NCBI GenBank assembly: GCA_904501925.1
Contig: CAJGCO010000034.1
Span: 1-9,833, forward strand
DNA length: 9,833 bases
Direction of reading: 5' to 3'
From: an uncultured Alphaproteobacteria bacterium
Lineage (GTDB): Bacteria > Pseudomonadota > Alphaproteobacteria > RF32 > CAG-239
Both the position numbers and the translations under genes were made by a program. How positions within the stretch are numbered: position 1 is the first letter of the stretch; each line of letters starts with the position of its first letter. The notes below the pieces were generated by a model. It saw only the letters and a program-made list of their open reading frames with translations. It had not been told where the DNA came from and searched no databases. This document shows positions 1-6,765 of this stretch, in pieces.

Positions 1-57
1 CAAGAAACATTCCAGACAGACTTAACCTTAAAATAATCAACATACTTATACTTTTGT
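1..57 (-). other. Start of an unidentified leftward transcript running off the window
   Basis: This stretch lies downstream of the leftward promoter at 65-93 and would be the first ~57 nt of its transcript, with the likely +1 near position 57. A short minus-strand reading frame opens at the ATG at 41-43 (MLIILRLSLSGMFL) and stays open to the edge. It has no Shine-Dalgarno at a useful distance, and 14 codons do not identify a family. A second in-frame ATG at 8-10 has only GGA touching it. The stretch could be a 5' leader, the start of a gene or a non-coding RNA; the sequence shown cannot decide. Confidence 0.3.
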
Positions 58-64
58 AGGAACA

Positions 65-93
65 AGTATAGCACTGTTTTTTTTATTTTTCAA
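65..93 (-). promoter_or_regulatory. Strong sigma70-type promoter reading leftward out of the window
   Basis: On the minus strand there is TTGAAA (88-93), a 17-nt spacer, then TATACT (65-70). A TG dinucleotide one base upstream of the -10 (TGCTATACT) makes it an extended -10. It is the best-formed promoter in the window. It lies between the end of smr and the left edge, so it drives whatever gene or RNA lies outside the window. An additional TTGACA at 101-106 region has no -10 at a suitable distance. Confidence 0.6.
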
Positions 94-123
94 TATTTTT
101 TTGTCAAATTAGACTCTTTAAAC

Positions 124-156
124 ATCGTATTTAAACAAAAAACCTTGTTTTACGAT
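124..156 (-). other. Imperfect hairpin overlapping the smr stop codon
   Basis: ATCGTA (124-129) pairs with TACGAT (151-156), and AAACAA (133-138) pairs with TTGTTT (145-150), with a 3-nt bulge (130-132) and a 6-nt loop. It covers the last codon and stop of smr. On the minus strand it is not followed by a clear T-run, so it is at best a weak intrinsic terminator or a 3'-end stabilising structure for the timA-mltA-smr mRNA. Confidence 0.3.
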
Positions 157-662
157 TTTTTTCTAAGCAAAATATACAAAGCCCCTTTTCCACCAAGAGC
201 CTCACTAGGATTTTTATAAGCTAAAATTAAAAAACCAATTTCATCATTTGCAAGCCACAAAGGAACAGATTTTCTTAAAACACCACGCTCGCTAAATAAT
301 TCATCACTTTCTCTTAATCCTTTACCTGTAACAATTAAGATACATCTTTTTTTGTTATTATATGATGTTTTTACAAAATTACACACTCTTGTATAAGCAT
401 CTTTCTCATTTACGCCGTGTAAATCTAACGTTGCTTCTACCTTAAATTCTTCTCGTTTAAATCTACGAGCCAAACTTCCATCCATTTGAGAAAAATCATC
501 TTTTTTAACAAGTCCGCCTTTCTTTTTATCATTAAAAGTAACGCTTGTCTCTTTATCTTTTCTAATATCAATCTCTCTAGGTTTTATTTCTTCAACAAAC
601 CTATTATTTTTTATTTTTTTAACACCTTTTATAAACTCTTCCCAAATACTATCATTACTCAT
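150..662 (-). CDS. Smr/MutS2-type domain protein
   Basis: A 170-residue protein with a charged, Lys-rich, probably disordered N-terminal ~70 residues, followed by a C-terminal Smr domain. The diagnostic motifs are LDLHG (79-83), VTGKG (111-115) and the terminal GGKGALYILLRK (157-168). The Smr fold is known from the MutS2 C-terminus and from stand-alone proteins with nicking-nuclease or RNA-cleaving activity. The function of the short alphaproteobacterial Smr proteins is poorly defined, so a nucleic-acid role is family-based inference. The ATG start overlaps the end of mltA by 8 bp and has GAGGT (671-675, minus strand) 8 nt upstream, so it is translated as the third gene of the timA-mltA-smr operon. 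No signal peptide is present; it should be cytoplasmic. Confidence 0.9.
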   Translation of the reverse strand: MSNDSIWEEFIKGVKKIKNNRFVEEIKPREIDIRKDKETSVTFNDKKKGGLVKKDDFSQMDGSLARRFKREEFKVEATLDLHGVNEKDAYTRVCNFVKTSYNNKKRCILIVTGKGLRESDELFSERGVLRKSVPLWLANDEIGFLILAYKNPSEALGGKGALYILLRKKS

Positions 663-1812
663 ATATTTTTACCTCAATGTTTTTAGGTAGTAATAAGTAA
701 TATTTTCCTTTAGAGTTCATTTTACCGGCATTTATAAAAGCTTCTTCACCGTGTCCCCAAAAATAATCACCCCTTATAGCTCCTTTTATTGCTCCCCCAA
801 TATCTTGCGCCATAACAAGTTTATTTAAATTCTCTCCAGATGGAGTCTTTGTCTCAAGCCAAATCATTACACCTAAAGGTATAATATCTTTATCAATAGC
901 AATACTTCTTCCTGCAACCAAAGGTAACCCCATTGCACCAATAGGACCATCTGCTTCAACAATTTTATGAAAAATAAATCTATCGTTTAATTGCATACTC
1001 TCTTTTGCCTCTTCCTCATTTTCTCTTAGCCAATCTCTTATGTTGTCCATAGAATATTTACCCGATTCTAAAGCTTTTTTTTCTAATAAAATTGAGCCAA
1101 TTCCTCTAAATTTATGACCATTATTATCAGCATAACCAATTCTTATTTTTTCACCATTAGGAAGCTCACCAATGGCTGCTCCTTGTATTTGCATAATATG
1201 AATATCAACCAAGCTATCTCCCCACAATATAACAGGAGCTCTTATCGAATTTTCTTCTATTTCTTTTCTTGTATAGTATTTAACAATTTTACCATTTTCA
1301 ACTCTACCAACCAATCTTTTATTTGGTAAAGAATTATCCAATTCCTGTAAATTAATTTCAATTAAATCATTAGGTTTTCCATATATTGGATATTTATATT
1401 TTTCATCTTTATTATAACTAACCCTAACCTCTGCCTCATAATAAGATGTAAACTTACCCTCATCACTATTATTATAAATAACTTTATATGGTTCAAAATT
1501 CTTATATATATACTTTTTTAACTCGCTGTTTTTTGTAATTTTAAGAATGTTTCTACAATGCTTTTTATATTCTTTTGATGGAATTTTTATAACCCCTTCA
1601 CCTAAAAAAACACCATTCTTTTTATCAATAACTAAACAAACGTCTCTCAACGCTTTATCAAAACCATCATCTATTTTATCTTTATTCCAATTAATCAAAG
1701 AGGCAAAACTCACCTTTTGTAGTTTTACCCCTTCATTATAAATTCCCTTGTCTTCACTAGAACAAGAAACTAAAAAAACAAAACAAATTAAACTTAGTCC
1801 ATATTTTAACAT
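655..1812 (-). CDS. mltA: MltA family membrane-bound lytic murein transglycosylase A (lipoprotein)
   Basis: A 385-residue lipoprotein that should cut the MurNAc-GlcNAc bond of peptidoglycan, leaving 1,6-anhydro-MurNAc, at the periplasmic face of a membrane. A lipoprotein signal is visible: Lys3, a hydrophobic stretch and the lipobox LVSC with Cys17. The MltA domain shows FTSYYEAEV (about 121-129), MQIQGAAIG (207-215) and GYADNNG (226-232). The C-terminal 3D domain shows GRSIAID (301-307) and AQDIGGAIKGAIRGD (335-349), whose Asp337 matches the acid thought to be catalytic in E. coli MltA (Asp308). The usual G in the GYYEP-like motif is Ser here. I chose the ATG at 1810-1812, which overlaps timA by 7 bp. 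A GTG at 1825-1827 would add five residues (MFYKK), but neither start has a good Shine-Dalgarno, so translational coupling to timA is likely. Confidence 0.92.
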   Translation of the reverse strand: MLKYGLSLICFVFLVSCSSEDKGIYNEGVKLQKVSFASLINWNKDKIDDGFDKALRDVCLVIDKKNGVFLGEGVIKIPSKEYKKHCRNILKITKNSELKKYIYKNFEPYKVIYNNSDEGKFTSYYEAEVRVSYNKDEKYKYPIYGKPNDLIEINLQELDNSLPNKRLVGRVENGKIVKYYTRKEIEENSIRAPVILWGDSLVDIHIMQIQGAAIGELPNGEKIRIGYADNNGHKFRGIGSILLEKKALESGKYSMDNIRDWLRENEEEAKESMQLNDRFIFHKIVEADGPIGAMGLPLVAGRSIAIDKDIIPLGVMIWLETKTPSGENLNKLVMAQDIGGAIKGAIRGDYFWGHGEEAFINAGKMNSKGKYYLLLPKNIEVKIYE

Positions 1813-2450
1813 TTTCTTGTAGAACACAACAACCAGTTATTAACCTTTGGATTCAAACTTTTTTCAAAAGTCCAAACATCTGAAATTGTTTGAACATAAT
1901 TTTCATCACCTTCAACAACTTCACCTTCTGCATTTTTTAACAGATTAACTTGTTCACTAACAAATTTAACAACCAAATTGACTTTATTTTGACCAATAAA
2001 ATTAACCGATTCTACTTCTGTTGTTATAAATCCTATTAAATCTGTTTCAGAAACAAGACCTTCAGCCTTTCTTTCCTCAATAACTTCCTCAAATTTTTTC
2101 AAAAGCTCTTTATTTACTAACTTTGATAAAGTAACAGCATCACCTTTACTAAATGAGCTTAAAATCATCTCAAAAGCTTTTTGAGCACCTTTCAAAAAAA
2201 CATTCTTATCAAAATTAGGTATTTTCATCAACTCCTTATCTAAAGGAGACATGTTTTCAGCATTTTGAGTCACATTACTTTCATTAAAAGCATTATTTTT
2301 CTTTAATTCTTGATATGCTTTTTCAAATTGTTCTTTTGATATCATTATTATTTTAGTATCATCAGCACCTGTACCTAAAATGCTTTTTAATTTACCAAAA
2401 ATAACAACAACAAGAACAACTAACAATATAATATCTAAATATCCTGACAT
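1806..2450 (-). CDS. timA: Tim44-like domain protein (TimA)
   Basis: A 214-residue protein with one N-terminal membrane segment (about residues 4-20, YLDIILLVVLVVVIFGK), a charged linker, then a Tim44-like domain (about 78-214). Family features are FLKGAQKAFEMI (85-96), GDAVTLSKLV (103-112) and, near the end, a DVWTFEKSL (191-199) and NNWLL (204-208) pair, the usual closing D.WTF...W.L signature. In alphaproteobacteria TimA is a membrane-anchored relative of the mitochondrial import motor component Tim44; its bacterial role is not settled, although membrane-protein quality control or envelope assembly has been suggested. The ATG has GAGGAAA (2455-2461, minus strand) 4 nt upstream. It is the first gene of the operon with mltA and smr, and is divergent from secB. 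Confidence 0.9.
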   Translation of the reverse strand: MSGYLDIILLVVLVVVIFGKLKSILGTGADDTKIIMISKEQFEKAYQELKKNNAFNESNVTQNAENMSPLDKELMKIPNFDKNVFLKGAQKAFEMILSSFSKGDAVTLSKLVNKELLKKFEEVIEERKAEGLVSETDLIGFITTEVESVNFIGQNKVNLVVKFVSEQVNLLKNAEGEVVEGDENYVQTISDVWTFEKSLNPKVNNWLLCSTRKC

Positions 2451-2478
2451 TTTCTTTCCTCAATTAAAATTCATATAT

Positions 2479-2507
2479 AATATAGAATTAAATATCTTTA
2501 TTATCAA
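2479..2507 (-). promoter_or_regulatory. Promoter of the timA-mltA-smr operon
   Basis: Minus strand TTGATA (2502-2507), 17-nt spacer, TATATT (2479-2484). Both boxes match the sigma70 consensus in five of six positions. The predicted start lies about 22 nt before the timA ATG, giving a short leader that contains the GAGGAAA ribosome site. It stands back to back with the secB promoter. Confidence 0.6.
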
Positions 2508-2516
2508 CTATTATAT

Positions 2517-2544
2517 TTGACGTATAAAAATAAATCCCTATATT
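2517..2544 (+). promoter_or_regulatory. Promoter of secB-trmL
   Basis: TTGACG (2517-2522), 16-nt spacer, TATATT (2539-2544); each box has five of six consensus bases. The start would fall near 2551, about 28 nt before the secB ATG. Its -35 lies only 9 bp from the -35 of the divergent timA promoter, so the two could influence each other or share a regulator. Confidence 0.6.
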
Positions 2545-2578
2545 AACTATAAATAATATTTTATGAAAGGCAAAAAAC

Positions 2579-3016
2579 ATGTCAGAAAACAAAGATCCAA
2601 TCATTATAAACCTCCAATATATTCGTGACTTATCTTTAGAAATTCCACTAGCTCCACAAATTTTTCAAAAACTAAACAAAGAACCAAAAATTGGAGTAGA
2701 TTTAAACATTGATGCCCAAAATATAGGTGAAAACATTTTTAATGTAACACTAACTATGAATATAAATGCAGATATTGACACTGAAAAATTGTTTATAGTT
2801 GAATTATCATATGCTGCTGTTTGCACCTTAAATGTAGAAAAAGAAGATTTAGAAAAAACTATATTTATTGAAATACCAAAATTACTATTCCCATATGTAA
2901 GACAAATTATTTCTACAAATACTGCAGATGCTGGTCTTCCTCCATTAGTATTAGCACCTATTGATTTCGTAAAAAATTACGAAGCAAGAAAAGCCAATAT
3001 TGTAAGGCCTAATTAA
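2579..3016 (+). CDS. secB: Protein-export chaperone SecB
   Basis: A 145-residue cytoplasmic homotetrameric chaperone that holds preproteins unfolded and hands them to SecA at the SecYEG translocon. Family signatures are QYIRDLSLEIPLAP (13-26; canonical form QYIKDLSFENP.AP), FIVELSY (72-78), IPKLLFPYVRQII (99-111) and GLPPLVLAPIDF (119-130). Acidic residues that match the SecA-contact surface of E. coli SecB are kept (Asp17, Glu21, Glu75). The usual Phe of DLSFE is Leu here. The ATG has GAAAGG (2565-2570) 8 nt upstream. The length is close to the usual ~150-160 residues. trmL follows without any gap, so the two are almost certainly one transcript. Confidence 0.96.
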   Translation: MSENKDPIIINLQYIRDLSLEIPLAPQIFQKLNKEPKIGVDLNIDAQNIGENIFNVTLTMNINADIDTEKLFIVELSYAAVCTLNVEKEDLEKTIFIEIPKLLFPYVRQIISTNTADAGLPPLVLAPIDFVKNYEARKANIVRPN

Positions 3017-3487
3017 ATGAGATTAGCATTATTTCAACCAGATATTCCACAAAACACAGGCACTTTGTTAAGACTTGGTGCCTGTCTTGATTTACCTATT
3101 GATATAATTGAACCATGTGGTTTCATTTTTAACGAAAAATCAATGAAACGTGCTGGTATGGATTATATTGAAAAAGCCAACTATAAAAGGCACAATTCTT
3201 GGGCAGATTTCTTAAAATACAGAGAAGAAAATCCTAATGAATATGGTCGTTTAGTTCTTTTAACAACTAAAGCATCGATTCCATATACAGAGTTTGAATT
3301 CAAAGAAAATGATATTATTTTAATGGGAAGAGAAAGCGCTGGAGTCCCAGAAAGTGTTCACCAAATAGTCGATTCTAGATTAATAATACCAATGAATGCT
3401 AATGCTCGTTCAATAAATGTTGCTGTTTCTGCAGTTATGGTAATAGGTGAAGCATTAAAACAAACAAATTTATTTCCTAAAATATAA
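3017..3487 (+). CDS. trmL: tRNA (cytidine/uridine-34-2'-O)-methyltransferase TrmL
   Basis: A 156-residue SPOUT-class methyltransferase that uses S-adenosylmethionine to 2'-O-methylate the wobble nucleotide of tRNA-Leu isoacceptors. The three SPOUT motifs are intact: PQNTGTLLRLGACL (11-24), LMGRESAGVPE (102-112), and RSINVAVSAVMVIGEALKQT (131-150), which forms the knotted cofactor site. The length is that of the minimal stand-alone TrmL. The ATG starts on the base after the secB stop (TAAATG), with AAGG (3004-3007) 9 nt upstream inside secB, so translation is coupled. No GC-rich terminator follows; only a T-rich stretch (about 3497-3512) precedes the carD promoter. CspR is an older name for the family. 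Confidence 0.94.
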   Translation: MRLALFQPDIPQNTGTLLRLGACLDLPIDIIEPCGFIFNEKSMKRAGMDYIEKANYKRHNSWADFLKYREENPNEYGRLVLLTTKASIPYTEFEFKENDIILMGRESAGVPESVHQIVDSRLIIPMNANARSINVAVSAVMVIGEALKQTNLFPKI

Positions 3488-3544
3488 AAATTAAAACTTT
3501 TTTTATTTTTTTTAAAATTAGTACTAGATTTGTCTTAAAAAATG

Positions 3545-3553
3545 TGATATAGT
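3545..3553 (+). promoter_or_regulatory. Extended -10 promoter of carD
   Basis: TGATATAGT fits the extended -10 form TGnTATAAT, with TATAGT at 3548-3553. No good -35 sits 16-18 nt upstream (TAGATT at 3525-3530 is weak), which is normal for extended -10 promoters. The start would be near 3560, about 40 nt before the carD ATG. The leader carries the near-perfect ribosome site AAGGAGG (3585-3591), 9 nt from the ATG, predicting strong translation. Confidence 0.45.
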
Positions 3554-3600
3554 CACTTCGTTTTCAAATAACGCACACTTTAATAAGGAGGTTAATCCCT

Positions 3601-4110
3601 ATGAAAAAAAGCTCTGTTGTTAGTTTTAACTCAGGCGAATACGTTGTTTATCCAACACATGGTGTAGGAAAAGTAACAAACATCGCAAAACAAACTATTG
3701 CTGGTAGTGAGTTAGAATTATTAGTTGTTAATTTTGACAAAGACAAAATGACATTAAGAGTTCCAACAGCAAAACTATCTCAAGTAGGTTTACGTAAAAT
3801 TTCAGACGATTTAACAATGAAAGAGGCTATTGCCACATTAAAAGGTAAACCAAGAATTAAAAAGATTATGTGGTCAAGACGTGCCCAAGAATATGAAAAT
3901 AAAATAAACTCAGGCAACCCTATAGCTGTTGCTGAAGTTATAAGAGATTTACACCGTAGTGAAAATTTAGCAGAACAATCTTATAGTGAACGCCAAATTT
4001 ATGAGCAAGCACTAGAACGTTTAGCTAGTGAAGTTGCTATTTTTGATAACATTTCACTAGAAGAAGCTAATAAAAAATTATTAGAAACAGTTTCAAATCG
4101 TAATCTCTAA
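3601..4110 (+). CDS. carD: CarD/CdnL family RNA polymerase-binding transcription regulator
   Basis: A 169-residue cytoplasmic protein. The N-terminal Tudor-like RNAP-interaction domain (about 8-65) opens with GEYVVYPTHGVGKV (12-25), the family signature that docks on the beta subunit. A helical C-terminal domain follows (about 75-165) with KKIMWSRRAQEYENKI (87-102); Trp91 matches the conserved Trp that wedges at the upstream edge of the transcription bubble. In mycobacteria, Myxococcus and alphaproteobacteria CarD/CdnL stabilises open complexes, often at rRNA and growth genes. The length is typical for the alphaproteobacterial form. The start is fixed by AAGGAGG at 3585-3591. It has its own promoter, and ends 21 nt before a bidirectional terminator shared with eno. 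Confidence 0.95.
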   Translation: MKKSSVVSFNSGEYVVYPTHGVGKVTNIAKQTIAGSELELLVVNFDKDKMTLRVPTAKLSQVGLRKISDDLTMKEAIATLKGKPRIKKIMWSRRAQEYENKINSGNPIAVAEVIRDLHRSENLAEQSYSERQIYEQALERLASEVAIFDNISLEEANKKLLETVSNRNL

Positions 4111-4131
4111 TAATATTAAAATCTATAAAAT

Positions 4132-4159
4132 AAAAACCCCTTATTTCTAAGGGGTTTTT
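4132..4159. terminator. Bidirectional intrinsic terminator between carD and eno
   Basis: A perfect 12-bp inverted repeat, AAAAACCCCTTA (4132-4143) and TAAGGGGTTTTT (4148-4159), with a 4-nt loop (TTTC on plus, GAAA on minus). T-runs follow on both strands: TTTTT-G-TTTTT to the right, TTTTTATTTTA in the minus direction. It sits 21 nt after carD and 13 nt after eno, so it ends both convergent genes. Confidence 0.93.
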
Positions 4160-4172
4160 GTTTTTCTCTATC

Positions 4173-5450
4173 TTATTTTTTCAAAATAGATTTACCTGCA
4201 TATATTGCATTATCACCTAATTCTTCTTCAATTCTAATTAGTTGATTATATTTTGCCATTCTATCTGTTCTAGACATAGAACCTGTCTTAATTTGACCAC
4301 AATTTGTAGCAACAGCAATATCAGCAATTGTTGTATCTTCTGTTTCGCCAGAGCGATGAGAAAGAACAGCTGTATATTTATTTCTTTGAGCTAAATCAAC
4401 AGCCTTCATTGTTTCTGTTAATGTACCAATTTGATTTACTTTAACCAAAATAGAATTTGCAACACCTTTTTCGATTCCCATAGCTAATCTTTTGGGATTT
4501 GTAACAAATAAATCATCACCAACTAATTGAACTTTATCACCTATTGCATCTGTAAGCATTTTCCAACCTTCCCAGTCATCTTCAGCCATACCATCTTCAA
4601 TAGAGAAAATAGGAAATCTTTCACATAAATCTTTATAAAATTCTACCATTTGAGCAGATGTATAAGATTTTCCCTCACCTTCCATTTCATATTTGCCATT
4701 TTTATAAAACTCAGAAGATGCAGCATCAATAGCCAAAACAACATCATCACCAGGAACAAAACCAGCGTCTTTAATAGATTTAACAATAAAGCTCAAGGCT
4801 TCTTCTGCAGAATTCAAGTTTGGAGCAAAACCACCTTCGTCACCAACATTGGTATTATGACCAGCTTCTTTTAGATTCTTTTTTAATGTATGGAAAATTT
4901 CAGCCCCTATTCTAATAGCTTCTTTAATAGATCCAGCAGAAACAGGCATAATCATAAATTCTTGAATATCAATAGGATTATCAGCATGTTGACCACCATT
5001 AACAATATTCATCATAGGAACAGGTAGTGTACGAGCCATTGTTCCACCTAAATAACGATACAAAGGTACACCCAACTCATCAGCTTGAGCTTTTGCAACA
5101 GCCATAGATACAGCCAAAATAGCATTTGCACCAAGTTTACCTTTATTTTCAGTTCCATCTAATTCAATCATAGCTTCATCAATATCAATTTGAGAATCAG
5201 ACTCAAAACCAATCAATGCATCACCTATTTCATTATTAACATTATCAACTGCTTTTAAAACACCTTTACCCAAGAAACGAGATTTATCACCATCTCTTAA
5301 TTCTAAAGCCTCATGAACACCTGTTGATGCACCAGATGGAACAGCTGCTCTACCAAAAGCACCTGATTCTAACAAAACATCAGCTTCAACAGTTGGATTT
5401 CCACGAGAATCAAGTATTTCTCTAGCAAAAATATCAATAATTGTACTCAT
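4173..5450 (-). CDS. eno: Enolase (phosphopyruvate hydratase)
   Basis: A 425-residue cytoplasmic glycolytic enzyme interconverting 2-phosphoglycerate and phosphoenolpyruvate with Mg2+. The N-terminal domain begins with AREILDSRGNPTVE (9-22) and the mobile loop PSGASTG (38-44). The TIM-barrel domain carries catalytic Glu205 (GDEGGFAP), metal ligands Asp242, Glu285 (SIEDGMAEDDW) and Asp312 (VGDDLFVTNP), base Lys337 (LVKVNQIGT), the loop SHRSGE (364-369) and Lys388. Each is offset by three to four from E. coli numbering, as expected. Full length with no odd residues. The ATG has AAGGAG (5457-5462, minus strand) 6 nt upstream and a good promoter at 5484-5511. It shares an upstream region with the divergent dCMP deaminase and converges on carD. 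Confidence 0.98.
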   Translation of the reverse strand: MSTIIDIFAREILDSRGNPTVEADVLLESGAFGRAAVPSGASTGVHEALELRDGDKSRFLGKGVLKAVDNVNNEIGDALIGFESDSQIDIDEAMIELDGTENKGKLGANAILAVSMAVAKAQADELGVPLYRYLGGTMARTLPVPMMNIVNGGQHADNPIDIQEFMIMPVSAGSIKEAIRIGAEIFHTLKKNLKEAGHNTNVGDEGGFAPNLNSAEEALSFIVKSIKDAGFVPGDDVVLAIDAASSEFYKNGKYEMEGEGKSYTSAQMVEFYKDLCERFPIFSIEDGMAEDDWEGWKMLTDAIGDKVQLVGDDLFVTNPKRLAMGIEKGVANSILVKVNQIGTLTETMKAVDLAQRNKYTAVLSHRSGETEDTTIADIAVATNCGQIKTGSMSRTDRMAKYNQLIRIEEELGDNAIYAGKSILKK

Positions 5451-5483
5451 TTATGACTCCTTAAAAAAAATTAAATAATAGCA

Positions 5484-5511
5484 AATATAACTTTTTACTA
5501 TCTAAAGTCAA
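5484..5511 (-). promoter_or_regulatory. Promoter of eno
   Basis: Minus strand TTGACT (5506-5511), 16-nt spacer, TATATT (5484-5489). Each box has five of six consensus bases. The transcript would start about 27 nt before the enolase ATG, leaving a short A/T-rich leader with AAGGAG. Confidence 0.6.
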
Positions 5512-5526
5512 GTTTACTACTTGAAA

Positions 5527-5532
5527 TATAAT
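5527..5532 (+). promoter_or_regulatory. Candidate -10 box for the dCMP deaminase gene
   Basis: A perfect TATAAT lies 48 nt before the ATG at 5581, with a second TATAAA at 5532-5537. No good -35 is seen 16-18 nt upstream, and that place overlaps the -35 of the divergent eno promoter. The call rests on the -10 match alone, which is weak in AT-rich DNA. Confidence 0.35.
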
Positions 5533-5567
5533 ATAAAAACAATAAACTATCAAAAAACAAACACTTT

Positions 5568-5578
5568 AAGGAGCGCTC
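5568..5578 (+). promoter_or_regulatory. Ribosome binding site that fixes the dCMP deaminase start, overlapping a GC palindrome
   Basis: AAGGAG (5568-5573) is 7 nt before ATG 5581. This supports that ATG rather than a TTG at 5521, whose 20-residue extension would cover the promoter region. The site overlaps an exact 8-bp palindrome, GAGCGCTC (5571-5578), the most GC-rich spot in this intergenic region. Confidence 0.75.
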
Positions 5579-5580
5579 AA

Positions 5581-6045
5581 ATGTTTACAATGAAATGGCA
5601 TTATCGTTTTATGGAAGTAGCAAAACTAGTTTCCACATGGTCAAAAGATACATCAACAAAAACAGGAGCTGTTATAGTTGGTCCAGATAAAGAAATAAGA
5701 GCAACAGGATATAACGGATTCGTTAGAGGTGTAGATGATGATGTTTTTGAAAGATTTGAACGCCCAACAAAATATGATTTTTTTGAACATGCAGAGAGAA
5801 ATGCTGTATATAATGCGTGCCTTTGTGGAACACAAGTAAAAGGATGTGTTTTATATGCAACCCATTTTCCATGTACAGACTGCACTAGAGCTATCATCCA
5901 ATCTGGTATAAAACTTGTTGTTACAAATCCATTAGTGATAGATAAAAATACCCCACAAAACACTTGGAGAGATAAAATAACATACTCTGAACAAATGTTA
6001 AAAGAAGCAGGTGTTGAATTACTACTACTACCACCAAAGGAATAA
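5581..6045 (+). CDS. dCMP deaminase family protein (zinc-dependent)
   Basis: A 154-residue cytoplasmic zinc enzyme of the cytidine/deoxycytidylate deaminase fold, predicted to convert dCMP to dUMP, the substrate of thymidylate synthase. Visible features are an N-terminal helix, the strand TGAVIVGPDKEIRATGYNG (28-46), in which GYNG matches the loop seen in dCMP deaminases, then the zinc site EHAERNA (69-75; His70 ligand, Glu72 proton shuttle) and PCTDC (97-101; Cys98 and Cys101 ligands). The residues between GYNG and the zinc site (GVDDD...) resemble the dCMP deaminase insert rather than tRNA adenosine or free-cytidine deaminases. ComEB of Bacillus is in the same family; a competence role is not implied. 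A response regulator gene follows after 90 nt with no obvious terminator, so co-transcription is possible. Confidence 0.9.
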   Translation: MFTMKWHYRFMEVAKLVSTWSKDTSTKTGAVIVGPDKEIRATGYNGFVRGVDDDVFERFERPTKYDFFEHAERNAVYNACLCGTQVKGCVLYATHFPCTDCTRAIIQSGIKLVVTNPLVIDKNTPQNTWRDKITYSEQMLKEAGVELLLLPPKE

Positions 6046-6135
6046 AATTTTAACCCAAACCACTTTAAATCTATTAATCCGTACTTATATTCCAACTACA
6101 TTTAGCCAACAGCCTTCTACCCAAAGGAGATATAA

Positions 6136-6765
6136 ATGAAAGTTTTAATTATGGACGAGCAATCATTATTTAGAGATGGACTAAGTTTAAGATTAAAACA
6201 AATACACCAAGATATAAATATTTTACAAGCATCATCAATAGATGAAATGCAAAAAATATTATCTCAAACACCTTTTATTGATGTTATTATATTTGATGTC
6301 GATTTAGCAGAATTAAATATTGGTGATGTAATAAATAAAATAAAAAACACTAACCCAAACACAAAAATAATTGCAACATCATCATCAGAAGATATTAGAA
6401 ATATTAGAAAAATCATGTCATATGATATAAAAGGATACATACCTAAAAAATCTGACAGTAACATATTAAGTGGAGCTCTAAAATTAATAATAGATGGAGG
6501 TACATATATTCCACCTGCATTATTAAATAATTCTAATCAAAATCAAACACATTCTCAAAATTTAAGTTTGAAAAAAAATCTAACAAATCGTCAATCACAA
6601 GTATTAGATTTAATAGCTCAAGGAAAATCAAATAAGCAGATTGCTTATGATATGGGAGTATCAGAAGCAACTGTTAAATTACACATAAATGCTCTTCTTA
6701 GATCATTAAAAGTAAACAATAGAACACAAGCTGTAATAACTGCCCAAAAAATGGGATTAATATAA
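6136..6765 (+). CDS. NarL/FixJ-type response regulator with LuxR DNA-binding domain
   Basis: A 209-residue two-component regulator. The receiver domain (1-120) has the acidic pair Asp7-Glu8, phospho-acceptor Asp54 (IIFDVD), Thr81 and Lys104 (GYIPKKS), so it looks able to be phosphorylated. An Asn/Gln/Ser-rich linker (about 131-147) leads to a LuxR-type helix-turn-helix (148-205): LTNRQSQVLDLIAQGKSNKQ, then IAYDMGVSEATVKLHINALL, the usual recognition-helix layout. The input signal and targets cannot be read from sequence, and no histidine kinase is in the window, so it is an orphan here. AAGGAG (6124-6129) lies 6 nt before the ATG. It is flanked by dCMP deaminase (90 nt) and a prepilin-like peptidase (66 nt); regulating the latter is a plausible guess. 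Confidence 0.93.
   Translation: MKVLIMDEQSLFRDGLSLRLKQIHQDINILQASSIDEMQKILSQTPFIDVIIFDVDLAELNIGDVINKIKNTNPNTKIIATSSSEDIRNIRKIMSYDIKGYIPKKSDSNILSGALKLIIDGGTYIPPALLNNSNQNQTHSQNLSLKKNLTNRQSQVLDLIAQGKSNKQIAYDMGVSEATVKLHINALLRSLKVNNRTQAVITAQKMGLI

Noticed and set aside
1813..1827. GTG start giving MltA five more residues
   Set aside because: No Shine-Dalgarno within reach; the ATG at 1810-1812 gives a standard lipoprotein signal and a shorter overlap with timA. Not fully excluded.
3488..3530. T-rich stretch after trmL as an intrinsic terminator
   Set aside because: There is a T-run but no stable GC-containing stem before it, so I do not call a terminator; readthrough to carD is possible.
5521..5580. 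A TTG start that would lengthen dCMP deaminase by 20 residues
   Set aside because: It would run through the TATAAT box and the ribosome site AAGGAG, which points to the ATG at 5581; the family starts near there.
5601..6095. A 164-codon open frame on the minus strand opposite dCMP deaminase
   Set aside because: It is antisense to a gene with intact zinc-site motifs, its translation matches no family I know, and it has no ribosome site or operon context. Antisense frames stay open easily in AT-rich genes.
6046..6135. Promoter before the response regulator (TATATT at 6086-6091)
   Set aside because: The only -35 at a fitting distance is TTTAAA, a poor match; such -10-like boxes are common by chance here.
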